DNA from: Candidatus Gastranaerophilales bacterium
GTDB lineage: Bacteria; Cyanobacteriota; Vampirovibrionia; Gastranaerophilales; Gastranaerophilaceae
DNA: 63,334 bases
Assembly (NCBI GenBank): GCA_944325595.1
Contig: CALVAQ010000010.1
Location: forward strand, 1-63,334
Reading direction: 5' to 3'
Each line of letters begins with the position of its first letter. Within the stretch, counting starts at the first letter, position 1. The translations under genes were made by a program, and so were the position numbers. Below, piece by piece: positions 17,623 through 26,549 of this stretch. The notes under the pieces were generated by a model. That model saw only the letters and a program-made list of their open reading frames with translations. It was not told the DNA's origin and ran no database searches.

Positions 17623-19638
17623 ATGAAACTAGTTGAGATAAAAAACAATTTAGCAAAGTTATATTATGAGCCTGCGGACTTTCAGCTTGTGCTCTCTGAT
17701 TTTTTGACTGTAGATGACGGAAACCAAAAAATTATTGCACAGGTTGTCTCTATAGAATCTACATCAAGTGATATTACAAATTGTGCCATATTGAAATTTT
17801 CACTTGATTTGAATGCAGACAATTCATTTTCAACATACAGCGGATATGTTCCGCCGCTGGATGCACTGGTATCAAAAACACAACCCAGGATTATTGCATC
17901 AATATTTTCTGATGAAAAATCCGGTGTATCAATTGGACAGCTGACAAATTCTTCAAAGCTGCCAATATCAGCAAAACAAAAACTTTTTGACCATTTTTTG
18001 TACATACAGTCTGATGTCTTTGAAGAAAAACAAAATTTTATTCAAAAAATTCTGTCCTTCAACAAAAACTACTGCAAAAAGACTCTCGCAATAAGTTTTG
18101 ATGCAACAGAAGAATACGTTGACTGTAAAACAATTAAACTCGGTGAAAATTTCAAATTGCCCGTCAGCAGTGAAATTTTGAACTACATATATGAAAATGA
18201 TTTGATAGGTTTGACAGTAGAACAAAAAACTATTATTCAAGATATAATTCTTGAAATTCAAGATTATATAGCCACACTCGACAACAAATATATTCCGTTT
18301 GACAGCCTCTTGTCTGTTGTTAACAGTATTTATGAAACAGACAAGTCGGTGGGTGTTATTCTGTTCAGAAACAAACTTCTGAAATATGCGGAGCAAAATA
18401 TTTTTGCATCTTCCAATCAAGAATTTGAATCATTGACTCAGACTTTAGCATCCAATGATGTTACGTTATTGGATTTGAGCAATATTACGAAAAATTGGCA
18501 GAAAGAAGCAGTAAATTATATTTTAAATAACATAGATACGGCTTGCTATCTCGTGCTAAATATAAACGATGAAATCATTGACAAAAGTATTCTTAACTGC
18601 ATATACAAAAATAAATTGCTAAAACCGATTCTGTCCTCTTCTTATGAATCAGAAAATTCTCAGCAAATCAAATCATTTGCAAAAAATCTGGTTTTATTCA
18701 AACCTCTGCAGCAGCAAAAAGCTTTTGCCACATACAATTCGTTTTTAAACAAACTTGCTCAGGGTGAATTTATTATCTCCGGAGAAGCTACATATTATAC
18801 ACCGTTGATAATAAAAAATATGCCGGAAGAACTTACACAAAAGCATAACGATATTCCGAACATATTACAGCAAAACGATACAGAACAACAGGAAACTGTT
18901 GTATCAGAATTGTCAGCACAAACGGTCGGAGAAAATTCACATTCTGATGAAGCCGAGCTAATATCAGCCGGTGACAGTTCTCAAGAAGCCGGTTCATTTG
19001 ATTTTTCTGTTGCAGATTTAGAGGAAATTAGCCCCGCTGATGATATACAGATGGAAGACACGAATAACAGCGAATTAAAAAACATTTTTGACGAATCACT
19101 GGAAGACCAAATAGCAAAAGATGTAGACAATATGCTGTATGCAGAAACAGACAAATCAGACACAGCTTCCGTGCAAGAAGAAGCACAAATAAATTATGAT
19201 GATATGTTCGAAGATGCTGATTTGGATTTGATTGATGAAATAAACAACGAAGAACACACACCAAATAATAACGAAGATATTATTGCACTTGATGAATTCA
19301 GTGATACAGATGAACCTCAGACGGAAAACAATATTGACGATTTACCGGGACTGAATACGGATTTTAGCCTGATTGGCGAAGAAGAACCGGCAATGCAGGA
19401 AAAACAAGAAGAAGTTTCTTCAATACCGGTTTATTCAGCAGAAATAGAGAAACCTGCTGATGACAGCCGGGGCTCAATAAAATTCTCCGAAGGAAATATT
19501 GTTTACCATGCAAAATACGGCAGAGGTGTTGTAGAACAGCTGATAACATACGGAAACAAAGTACTGTGCTCAATACAATTTGACAATGTCGGAAGAAGAT
19601 TGTTGGATCCGAGTCTTGCAGATTTGAAACAAGCATAG
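17623..19638 (+). CDS. Large acidic protein with a C-terminal Tudor/CarD-like SH3 fold, unknown function
   Basis: This protein of about 671 residues has two parts. Residues 1-400 form a mixed domain whose first 95 residues look like a small beta-barrel (LVEIKNNLAKLYY...VLSDFLTVDD...AQVVSI). Residues 410-610 are a long acidic disordered stretch. The last 50 residues contain GNIVYHAKYGRGVVEQLITYGN...CSIQFDNVGRRLL, which resembles the SH3/Tudor-like tail of UvrD/PcrA helicases and of CarD-type RNA polymerase binders. No P-loop or catalytic motif is visible. I chose the ATG at 17623 over the adjacent TTG at 17620. A role in interaction with RNA polymerase or nucleic acids is a guess from the tail only. 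Confidence 0.65.
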   Translation: MKLVEIKNNLAKLYYEPADFQLVLSDFLTVDDGNQKIIAQVVSIESTSSDITNCAILKFSLDLNADNSFSTYSGYVPPLDALVSKTQPRIIASIFSDEKSGVSIGQLTNSSKLPISAKQKLFDHFLYIQSDVFEEKQNFIQKILSFNKNYCKKTLAISFDATEEYVDCKTIKLGENFKLPVSSEILNYIYENDLIGLTVEQKTIIQDIILEIQDYIATLDNKYIPFDSLLSVVNSIYETDKSVGVILFRNKLLKYAEQNIFASSNQEFESLTQTLASNDVTLLDLSNITKNWQKEAVNYILNNIDTACYLVLNINDEIIDKSILNCIYKNKLLKPILSSSYESENSQQIKSFAKNLVLFKPLQQQKAFATYNSFLNKLAQGEFIISGEATYYTPLIIKNMPEELTQKHNDIPNILQQNDTEQQETVVSELSAQTVGENSHSDEAELISAGDSSQEAGSFDFSVADLEEISPADDIQMEDTNNSELKNIFDESLEDQIAKDVDNMLYAETDKSDTASVQEEAQINYDDMFEDADLDLIDEINNEEHTPNNNEDIIALDEFSDTDEPQTENNIDDLPGLNTDFSLIGEEEPAMQEKQEEVSSIPVYSAEIEKPADDSRGSIKFSEGNIVYHAKYGRGVVEQLITYGNKVLCSIQFDNVGRRLLDPSLADLKQA

Positions 19639-19697
19639 TTCATTTAATTTATAGACTTCAAAAAAATCATGTGCTAAATTTATATTGAGAGTTGCTT

Positions 19698-20195
19698 ATG
19701 AACCCGTATTTAAAACAATATCAACAAACACAAATGAACACGGCGCCGAAAGAACAGATTCTTTTGATGCTCTATGATGGTGCTGTGCGTTTTTTACATC
19801 AGGCAAAAGCCGGTTTCGCTGAAAAAAATATTGAAAAAATACACAACAATATTGTAAGGGTGCAAAAAATTATAACAGAGTTTGAAGCTTCTCTTGATAT
19901 GGAAAACGGCGGAGAATTTGCAAAAAACTTATACGGATTGTATGAATTTATGAGCGGGCAGCTTACACAAGCAAACATAAAGAAAAAAGAAGAATGTCTT
20001 GATATTGTAATAAAACATATGACTGAGCTCAGAGACACATGGAGAGAAGCAATCAAAAACTTTAAAGCTGCAGGCAACACATTTGAAGAAAATGCAATTG
20101 ACAAATACGGCTATTCTTCAAAAAATACTGATGATGAAGAAGAAACAGAAGACGAAGACGAAGAACAAAACGACGGAATGGGAGAATATCTGTAA
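19698..20195 (+). CDS. fliS: Flagellin chaperone FliS
   Basis: This protein of about 165 residues has the FliS start MNPYLKQYQQTQMNTAPKEQ and then LLMLYDGAVRFLHQAK, a four-helix bundle family that binds the flagellin C-terminus and prevents premature polymerisation. The family is usually about 130 residues; here an extra acidic tail (DDEEETEDEDEEQ) follows. The ATG at 19698 has GAGAG upstream and is chosen over a TTG six bases earlier. The stop codon overlaps the next gene by one base. The fliD-like gene lies 17 kb away, not adjacent as in many bacteria. Confidence 0.9.
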   Translation: MNPYLKQYQQTQMNTAPKEQILLMLYDGAVRFLHQAKAGFAEKNIEKIHNNIVRVQKIITEFEASLDMENGGEFAKNLYGLYEFMSGQLTQANIKKKEECLDIVIKHMTELRDTWREAIKNFKAAGNTFEENAIDKYGYSSKNTDDEEETEDEDEEQNDGMGEYL

Positions 20196-20569
20196 TGCCT
20201 GCACCTATAACACAAAATCTTGAAATGATATACAACAAACTCTATGAACTGTCAGTACAAATAGGACAACTTATTGACAGAAAAATATATTCTGAGCTTA
20301 TCACGTTTATGGCAAAAAAAGAAAAATTGCTAAAAGAAGCAGAAATTGAAGTAAAAAAACTGCAGGGGCAGGAATTTAAAAGCGATAAACTCAAAGAAAT
20401 ATGCATTAAATATCAAAATCAGGAAATGGCAAATATAGAAGCACTGAAAACAATAAAAGAAGATATAAAACAGGAACTCACAAAAACTGCGCAAAGTTCA
20501 AAACTACTAAATGCATATTCTCCTAACAAAGAACTAAAACAGGGTAATATATTGGATTACAGACAATAA
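20195..20569 (+). CDS. FliT/FlgN-like flagellar chaperone (predicted)
   Basis: This 124-residue, all-helical, lysine- and glutamate-rich protein is translationally coupled to fliS (TAATG overlap). Length, helical content and position directly after fliS match FliT or FlgN type export chaperones, which hold FliD or FlgK/FlgL. Sequence identity to named families is too low for me to see directly, so the call rests on context. The C-terminus is ...NILDYRQ. Its stop again overlaps the next ATG. Confidence 0.55.
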   Translation: MPAPITQNLEMIYNKLYELSVQIGQLIDRKIYSELITFMAKKEKLLKEAEIEVKKLQGQEFKSDKLKEICIKYQNQEMANIEALKTIKEDIKQELTKTAQSSKLLNAYSPNKELKQGNILDYRQ

Positions 20570-21477
20570 TGGAAGGCTTCTTTAAAAACACAAAACTTGC
20601 AGCAGGTCTCTCTGTTGTATCAAATTTGACACTTATAATACTAAAACTTGTTGCAGGATTTATCTCAGGCAGTATTAGTATAATATCTGAAGCTATCCAT
20701 TCGGGAAGCGATTTTCTTGCTTCTGCAATAGCATTTTATGCTGTACACAAATCAGATCAGCCTGCCGATGAAGGGCATCAATTCGGACACGGAAAATATG
20801 AAGATGTCGCAGGATTTGTTGAAGGTTGTTTAATAATACTTGCCTCTTTATATATTATTTATGAAGCATCAAAAAAGCTATCCGGACTATCCGAGCCGAT
20901 AGACAACTCTGTACTGGCTGTGAGTGTAATGTTTGTATCAGTATGTGCAAACACACTTGTCAGTGCATATCTCTTTAAAGTGGCAAAGATTACTGATTCA
21001 ATTGCAATCTATTCGGATGCTCAGCACTTGAGAACGGATATTTATTCTTCCCTTGCCGTTTTTATAGGTCTTGTCGTTATTAATATAACAAATTGCCACA
21101 TACTCGACCCGCTGATAGCTCTTGTCGTTGCAATTATTATTATGAACACCGGCGTAAAAATATGCAAAAGAACAATGAATGATATTCTTGACGGTTCATT
21201 GCCGGAAAGCGATATCGAATTGATAAGAAGTACCATAAAAACAAATTCGCAAGACACTCCGCTTGCCATAAAAGAAATAAAAACCAGAAAAGCGGGAAAA
21301 GACAAAGAAATTGTTATTATACTCTGTGTAGACGGAAATTTGACTGTACAATACACTCACAATCTTTGCGACAAACTTGAACACGAGATAGAGAAACAAC
21401 TCGGAAATACCAAAATAACAATTCATGTCGAACCGGAGACTCCGGACAATATTCCTTGCCAAAACATTGTCAAATAA
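20569..21477 (+). CDS. Cation diffusion facilitator (CDF) metal exporter
   Basis: This 302-residue inner-membrane antiporter exports zinc, iron, cobalt or manganese in exchange for protons. It has six membrane helices in the first 210 residues. The metal-site pairs HSGSD in helix 2 and HLRTD in helix 5 are present, with GHQFGHGKYED between helices 2 and 3. A cytoplasmic C-terminal ferredoxin-like domain (about 210-295) follows. It overlaps the preceding gene by one base. The last codons contain the TTGCCA box of the next gene's promoter. Confidence 0.92.
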   Translation: MEGFFKNTKLAAGLSVVSNLTLIILKLVAGFISGSISIISEAIHSGSDFLASAIAFYAVHKSDQPADEGHQFGHGKYEDVAGFVEGCLIILASLYIIYEASKKLSGLSEPIDNSVLAVSVMFVSVCANTLVSAYLFKVAKITDSIAIYSDAQHLRTDIYSSLAVFIGLVVINITNCHILDPLIALVVAIIIMNTGVKICKRTMNDILDGSLPESDIELIRSTIKTNSQDTPLAIKEIKTRKAGKDKEIVIILCVDGNLTVQYTHNLCDKLEHEIEKQLGNTKITIHVEPETPDNIPCQNIVK

Positions 21478-21490
21478 GTAAAATAACTGT
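21456..21490 (+). promoter_or_regulatory. Promoter of the cyclase gene, leaderless type
   Basis: TTGCCA (21456-21461), exactly 17 bases, TAAAAT (21479-21484), six bases, ATG at 21491. It overlaps the end of the CDF gene. No Shine-Dalgarno sequence precedes the ATG, so a leaderless mRNA is expected. It is the cleanest example in the window. Confidence 0.65.
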
Positions 21491-22555
21491 ATGAACAAAA
21501 AGATTTTACTGTTGTTTATATTGTCATTTTTATGCGTAATTTATACGTTCAATAGTTTTTGTTACAAATATGCCGATACAAAAATTGACAAAACAGTATC
21601 TCAATACATATTAAAAAAGGAAATATCACACGACAATGCTGTATACAATATAACAGAAAACACAAGTCTGTTGATTTCATTAATAACAGGCTGCCTGTTT
21701 TTCACAATACTGGTATACTGCTCCGGTATTTTGTCAACAGTTATTCTAATCTTTTTTATAATAGCATATCTTATTGCATACAAACTTTCACTGGACAACA
21801 ACATTTTTATCAGCCCCGCCAGTCCTTTTATTGCAATAGCAATTGCAAAGATATATTCCTTCGGCTACATAGTTAATTTTAAAGAGAATATAGACAAAAA
21901 AATTGAAAATGTCCTCGGGAAATATATTTCAAAAGATATAAAGAATAAAATATTAAAAAACAAAACAGAAGTAACCCTTGGCGGAAAACGTTCCGAAATT
22001 ACCGTAATGTTTGCGGATATTCGAGGATTTACTTCGCTCTCCGAGACAAGAAAAGCAGAAGAAGTCTCAAAACTTCTCAGTGAATATTTTACGGAACTTG
22101 AACCCGTAATTACAAAATACAAGGGCGTGATAAACAAGTTTATCGGTGATGCCGTGCTGGTAGTATTCGGCGATCCCGAAACTGATAAAGAACATGCAAA
22201 AAATGCCGTAAAATGCGCATATGAACTCAGAAAAAAAGTTAAAGAAATAAAAGAGCGCTGGATAACAGAAGGCAAGCCCAAAATTGACATCGGTATAGGT
22301 ATAAATACGGGAGAAGCTTTTATCGGAAATGTCGGAACAAGCGACAGGTTTGAATACACTGTAATCGGTGACACAGTAAACATTGCCAGCAGGATAGAAG
22401 ATTACAACAAAATATACAAAACCCACATTCTGATAAGCGAAAATACATATACAAAATTATCTCAAATCGTTGATGTAATAAAAATCAGAGAGGTAGCAAT
22501 AAAAGGAAAAAGAAAGAAAATCAACATCTACGAAGTTTTGAGAATTACGGAATAA
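21491..22555 (+). CDS. Membrane-anchored class III adenylate/guanylate cyclase
   Basis: This 354-residue protein has an N-terminal membrane region of three or four helices (about 1-135), then a class III cyclase domain (about 155-345). Metal-binding aspartates are in MFADIRGFTS and GDAVLVVFG. The substrate region contains NKFIGD (lysine expected for adenine recognition) and EYTVIGDTVNIASRIE. These favour an adenylate cyclase making cAMP. No CHASE2 or other sensor domain is recognised in the short N-terminal region. Its stop overlaps the start of recG. Confidence 0.9.
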   Translation: MNKKILLLFILSFLCVIYTFNSFCYKYADTKIDKTVSQYILKKEISHDNAVYNITENTSLLISLITGCLFFTILVYCSGILSTVILIFFIIAYLIAYKLSLDNNIFISPASPFIAIAIAKIYSFGYIVNFKENIDKKIENVLGKYISKDIKNKILKNKTEVTLGGKRSEITVMFADIRGFTSLSETRKAEEVSKLLSEYFTELEPVITKYKGVINKFIGDAVLVVFGDPETDKEHAKNAVKCAYELRKKVKEIKERWITEGKPKIDIGIGINTGEAFIGNVGTSDRFEYTVIGDTVNIASRIEDYNKIYKTHILISENTYTKLSQIVDVIKIREVAIKGKRKKINIYEVLRITE

Positions 22556-24963
22556 TGATAGATAATATTGAACAAATCAGACAGGCGATTGAAATTGAGC
22601 AAAAACACCTGTATATAGACATAAGGGGAAAGGGTGACACATTTTCGGGCTTTATCCTGAAGCAACTGCACAGCCTGTATCGAAAATCAAAACGAAATCC
22701 CAAGTGGGTTGTTTTGACAAAAGAGTTTGAAACCTATTCAATGGCAACAATGGCAACAAGAAGAAAAGCCGTACAAAGACTGGTAAAAACACTTCGTGAA
22801 GAAATAAACAAAGACGGAGAAATAAAAAAAACAACCGCAGAAACAACCCTAAAAAGCCCCGAGCTGACAGATGTTATGTATATAAAAGGTGTCGGTCCCA
22901 AAGTAGCAAACCTTCTGAACAAGCTCGGTATTTATACGGCAAAAGACTTGCTTTTCTACTTTCCCAAAAGACATATAGATTACTCTTCCAGAGTCTTTAT
23001 CAGAGATTTAAAAGAAGGACTGGAAACCACTGTAATTGGCGTAATAAAATCCGTAAGCGCATACAATTCTCAGAAAGGTCTTGGAATAATTACTGTCACT
23101 GTAGCCGATGAAACAGGTATAATAAAGCTGAATTTCTTTTATGCAAAAGCAAACCGTTTTGTCCTTGAAAGATACAAAGCACAGTTTGTTAAAGGCTCAA
23201 ACATTATAATTTCCGGCAAAGCAAAAATTGATAAATATACAGGTATGTACACAATAGACAAACCGGAATATCAGGTTCTCTCCGGTGAATTTGAAAGCGG
23301 AAAAAATCTTAATCTGGCAAGGATTGTGCCTGTGTATCAGCTGGTGGAAGGACTCTCAATAAAAACTCTAAGACGTGCGATTTTTAATGCTCTTGAACAG
23401 TTTGAACCGGTAATAACAAATATCATTCCTGCCGATATAATGCACAGAAATAACTTGATTGACAGGTTTAAAGCAATAAAACAAATTCACTTTCCTGAAA
23501 GCGAAGAAGAATTTGAAAAAGCAAGATATACAATTGTTTTTGAAGAATTTTTCCTGCTCCAGCTAAAACTTGCATTACTGAGAGAAGAAAATGCAAAAAA
23601 ATATAAATCAATATCATTAAAAGTCAAAAAGAACGGACTCGTACAAAAATTTATAAAAAGTCTGCCTTTTGAACTGACAAACGGACAAAACAAAGCCCTT
23701 AAAGAAATAATGCACGACATTGCATCAGAAACACCAATGCAAAGACTTCTTCAAGGTGATGTAGGCAGCGGAAAAACTGTTGTTGCCTGTGCAATGCTTT
23801 TGTCTGCCGTTGAAAACGGATATCAGGGCGCACTGATGGCACCAACAGAAATCCTTGCTCAGCAGCATTTCAACAATTTTATAAACTGGCTCACTCCGCT
23901 TGGACTTTCAGCAGCACTGTTCACCGGCACAAACAGCACCAGAGTAAGAAAAAAACTCGAAACAGACCTAAAAAACGGACAAATAAACATTGCAATAGGT
24001 ACTCACGCACTAATACAGGACAATGTTGAATTCCAAAATCTCGGAGCAATTGTTATAGACGAACAGCACCGTTTTGGCGTAAAACAGCGTTCCACTCTTA
24101 TGACAAAAGGAGAAAACCCGCAGGTTCTTACAATGACGGCAACACCTATACCGAGAACACTGGCTCTTTCAACACAGGGGGATTTGGATTTTTCAATAAT
24201 AGACGAAATGCCCAAAAACAGAAAGCCCATAAAAACCTATCTTATAAAACCCTCTCAAAGAGCACAGGCATACAAACTTTTGTCCGCAGAAATTACAAAC
24301 GGACATCAATGCTACATTGTATATCCCCTCATCGATGAAAGTGAGACATTATCCGCAAAAGCAGCGACAAAGGAAGCCGAAAGACTGCAAAAAGAAGTTT
24401 TCCCTGATTTAAAAATCGGTCTTCTTCACGGCAAACTCTCAAATGCGGAAAAAGAGCAAGTAATGGACGATTTTAAAAATAAAAAATACGATATTCTTGT
24501 AAGTACAACAGTAGTAGAAGTAGGCGTTGATGTTCCAAACTCTACTGTAATGATGATAGAAAATGCCGAACGTTTCGGACTTTCACAGCTTCATCAGCTT
24601 AGAGGCAGAGTAGGGCGCTCGGATTTGCAGTCATATTGTATTCTCGTTCCTGCAAAATCAACGCAAACTACAATGGACAGATTAAAGATTATGGAGCAAA
24701 CGAACAACGGCTTTATTATTTCAGAAAAAGATTTGGAATTGAGAGGACCGGGCGAGTTTTTGGGCACACGTCAGAGCGGTATGGTCAATTTTGCACTGGC
24801 AGATTTAATCAAAGACACAAAAATACTAGAAGCCGCCAGAAAAGAAGCATTCAATCTGGTAAACGAATTGAATGCCGAAAACGGCATAGTCATTGAAAAA
24901 AACCTTACTTCAGAGTTGGAACAAAAATTTAAAACAGTCCGAGATCTCTCATCACTTGATTAG
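22555..24963 (+). CDS. recG: ATP-dependent DNA helicase RecG
   Basis: This 802-residue protein unwinds branched DNA and reverses stalled replication forks. After an N-terminal extension of about 105 residues comes a helix-hairpin-helix-like KGVGPKVANLLNKLGI, then the wedge OB-fold (about 155-250). A helicase core follows with Walker A GDVGSGKTVVA, DEQHRFGVKQR (motif II), TATPIPRT (III), VVEVGVDVPN (V) and QLRGRVGRS (VI). The length is somewhat above the usual 690-800. It overlaps the cyclase stop by one base (TAATG). Its 3' end overlaps a small convergent gene by 35 bases. Confidence 0.95.
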   Translation: MIDNIEQIRQAIEIEQKHLYIDIRGKGDTFSGFILKQLHSLYRKSKRNPKWVVLTKEFETYSMATMATRRKAVQRLVKTLREEINKDGEIKKTTAETTLKSPELTDVMYIKGVGPKVANLLNKLGIYTAKDLLFYFPKRHIDYSSRVFIRDLKEGLETTVIGVIKSVSAYNSQKGLGIITVTVADETGIIKLNFFYAKANRFVLERYKAQFVKGSNIIISGKAKIDKYTGMYTIDKPEYQVLSGEFESGKNLNLARIVPVYQLVEGLSIKTLRRAIFNALEQFEPVITNIIPADIMHRNNLIDRFKAIKQIHFPESEEEFEKARYTIVFEEFFLLQLKLALLREENAKKYKSISLKVKKNGLVQKFIKSLPFELTNGQNKALKEIMHDIASETPMQRLLQGDVGSGKTVVACAMLLSAVENGYQGALMAPTEILAQQHFNNFINWLTPLGLSAALFTGTNSTRVRKKLETDLKNGQINIAIGTHALIQDNVEFQNLGAIVIDEQHRFGVKQRSTLMTKGENPQVLTMTATPIPRTLALSTQGDLDFSIIDEMPKNRKPIKTYLIKPSQRAQAYKLLSAEITNGHQCYIVYPLIDESETLSAKAATKEAERLQKEVFPDLKIGLLHGKLSNAEKEQVMDDFKNKKYDILVSTTVVEVGVDVPNSTVMMIENAERFGLSQLHQLRGRVGRSDLQSYCILVPAKSTQTTMDRLKIMEQTNNGFIISEKDLELRGPGEFLGTRQSGMVNFALADLIKDTKILEAARKEAFNLVNELNAENGIVIEKNLTSELEQKFKTVRDLSSLD

Positions 24964-25117
24964 AGCGAGAGGCGGATGTGCTGTTGATAGAGTCTTTCAT
25001 CTGAACGATATACTCTGCATCAGCATACTTTTGTTTTGCTCTGACATAGTTTTCTGCATTGTTTCGGGGGAGCAGACTTCTCAGTCGAAAATTGACGTCG
25101 ATTTTGTTGATTTTCAT
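24929..25117 (-). CDS. Small basic hypothetical protein
   Basis: This 62-residue frame (MKINKIDVNFRLRSLLPR...) has a GGAGAAAG ribosome site seven bases before the ATG at 25117. An upstream extension to 25141 is less likely. The product is charged, with an RNNAENYVRAKQKYADAEYIV helix and a Ser/Thr/Asn tail, and has no known domain. It converges on recG with a 35-base overlap and lies divergent from the nucleotide-kinase-like gene. Coding status is probable but not certain. Confidence 0.5.
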   Translation of the reverse strand: MKINKIDVNFRLRSLLPRNNAENYVRAKQKYADAEYIVQMKDSINSTSASRSNQVMRDLGLF

Positions 25118-25173
25118 CTTTAAACTTTCTCCAGGGGTCAAATCTAGATTCTAAACAGTATATATTTGTGGTG

Positions 25174-25223
25174 TATAATAATATACATCATAAATAACTT
25201 TTTTCAAGTGGGAGACGTGAAAA
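25174..25223 (+). promoter_or_regulatory. Promoter and leader of the kinase-like gene
   Basis: TATAAT at 25174-25179, then a leader of about 35-40 bases ending in GGGAG, eight to ten bases before the ATG at 25224. Confidence 0.5.
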
Positions 25224-25748
25224 ATGGCAGAAAAAATAATTATAATTTCGGGAAAACAATACAGCGGTAAAGATACCGTCGCAAAGATTTTGTTAGAAAA
25301 CTTAACAGATTATAAAAGAATCGGACTCGGTGATGCAATAAAAATAGAATACGGAGAAACACACGGTCTCACATTTGATGAAATTGAAAAGAACAAAGCT
25401 CAGTACAGACAAGGACTGATTGATTTGGGAAACAAACGCAGAAGCGAAGATAAAGACTACTGGATAAAAAAAGTCATCTCACTTGAAGGCAATATAATCG
25501 TGCCGGATGTCAGAGTAAAAAGAGAACTGGAATTCTTTAAAGAGGCAAATGCCTTTGCAATAAGAGTAGAAGCCAGCAGGGAAACGAGAAGCAAACGAGG
25601 CACACTTGTCGGTGAAACCGATATTACAGAAGTGGATTTAGACAATATAAAAGACTGGGATGCAATAATAGAGAATAATACCACATATGAAAAACTGCAA
25701 GCAGAATCAATCAAACTTGCAGAGAAAATAAAAAGAATTTATAACTAA
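25224..25748 (+). CDS. P-loop nucleotide/phosphomevalonate kinase-like protein
   Basis: This 174-residue protein begins with a P-loop (IIISGKQYSGKDTVAKIL). It then has the features of the dNMP-kinase/animal-type phosphomevalonate kinase group: YRQGLIDLGNKRRSED, VPDVRVKRELEFF, IRVEASRETRSKRG and DWDAIIENN. These enzymes phosphorylate a nucleotide or phosphomevalonate with ATP. No other mevalonate genes are here, so deoxynucleotide monophosphate kinase is a reasonable alternative, and the substrate is open. It has its own promoter and ribosome site. Confidence 0.7.
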   Translation: MAEKIIIISGKQYSGKDTVAKILLENLTDYKRIGLGDAIKIEYGETHGLTFDEIEKNKAQYRQGLIDLGNKRRSEDKDYWIKKVISLEGNIIVPDVRVKRELEFFKEANAFAIRVEASRETRSKRGTLVGETDITEVDLDNIKDWDAIIENNTTYEKLQAESIKLAEKIKRIYN

Positions 25749-25758
25749 TTAAAGGAGT

Positions 25759-25965
25759 TTACACATACTGTTTTATATAATCACCGATACTGAAATCTCC
25801 GTACCGGAAAGTATACGGCTGGTGGTTGTATTCAGGCGTTTTGTAAATATACTCGCTCGATATCATATAAATTTTGTTGTGAGAAAACAAAAACGAATTC
25901 ATTTCAGAATACTCACACATTCTTTCTTCAAGGTCATTCACACCATCAACAATCTGTTTAAACAA
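25759..25965 (-). CDS. Small hypothetical protein
   Basis: This reading frame of about 68 residues starts at a TTG (25965) with AGGAAG six bases upstream; a longer frame to 25986 also exists. The product is acidic and tyrosine-rich (SSEYIYKTPEYNHQPYTFRYGDF). It has no recognised domain. It is convergent with the kinase-like gene and divergent from rpiB. It is probable rather than certain. Confidence 0.42.
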   Translation of the reverse strand: MFKQIVDGVNDLEERMCEYSEMNSFLFSHNKIYMISSEYIYKTPEYNHQPYTFRYGDFSIGDYIKQYV

Positions 25966-26076
25966 AACACACTTCCTATCTATCAATTTTCATCCACAAA
26001 ATATGTATCGTACATGCAGCCTTAAAACTTTAGAAAAAACAAAAAAGAATTAACATATATTTACAAAACAATATTG

Positions 26077-26111
26077 TATAATATACTCAAAAGGTAACAC
26101 GGAGAAATAAA
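26077..26111 (+). promoter_or_regulatory. rpiB promoter and ribosome site
   Basis: TATAAT at 26077-26082, then a leader of about 25 bases with GGAG before the ATG at 26112. Confidence 0.5.
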
Positions 26112-26549
26112 ATGACAGAATTCAGTCTGATTATGGGCAGTGACCACGCAGGATTTGAACTGAAAACCAAAATCATAAAATATCTTAAAGCAAAAGGGAT
26201 AACTGCCTATGATGCAGGAACATATTCAACAGACTCATGTGATTATCCGGTTATTGCCCAAAATGTATCTCAAAGAGTTGCAAACAAAGAATTTGAAAAA
26301 GCCATTCTCATCTGCGGTACGGGAATAGGAATGTCCATAGCGGCAAACAAAATCAAAGGAATACGTGCAGCCGTAGTTTCTGACACTTGTTCTGCAAAAA
26401 TGTCACGCAAACATAACAACGCCAATGTATTATGCCTCGGCGCCAGAATTGTTGGCGAAGAACTGGCAAAAGACATTGTAGATATATGGCTCAATGCATC
26501 ATTTGAAGCGGGAAGACACGAAAAGCGCATCGAAATGATAGAAAACTAG
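26112..26549 (+). CDS. rpiB: Ribose-5-phosphate isomerase B
   Basis: This 145-residue enzyme interconverts ribose 5-phosphate and ribulose 5-phosphate (pentose phosphate pathway). It shows the RpiB/LacAB marks GSDHAGFELK, SCDYPVIA (catalytic Cys near residue 66), CGTGIGMSIAANK and SRKHNNANVLCLGARI. The length is typical. Its last four bases overlap the 3' end of the convergent receiver-STAS gene. Confidence 0.94.
   Translation: MTEFSLIMGSDHAGFELKTKIIKYLKAKGITAYDAGTYSTDSCDYPVIAQNVSQRVANKEFEKAILICGTGIGMSIAANKIKGIRAAVVSDTCSAKMSRKHNNANVLCLGARIVGEELAKDIVDIWLNASFEAGRHEKRIEMIEN

Noticed and set aside
24893..25123. Plus-strand 76-codon frame after recG
   Set aside because: It overlaps the recG end in another frame with no ribosome site, and its composition is unlike the neighbours.
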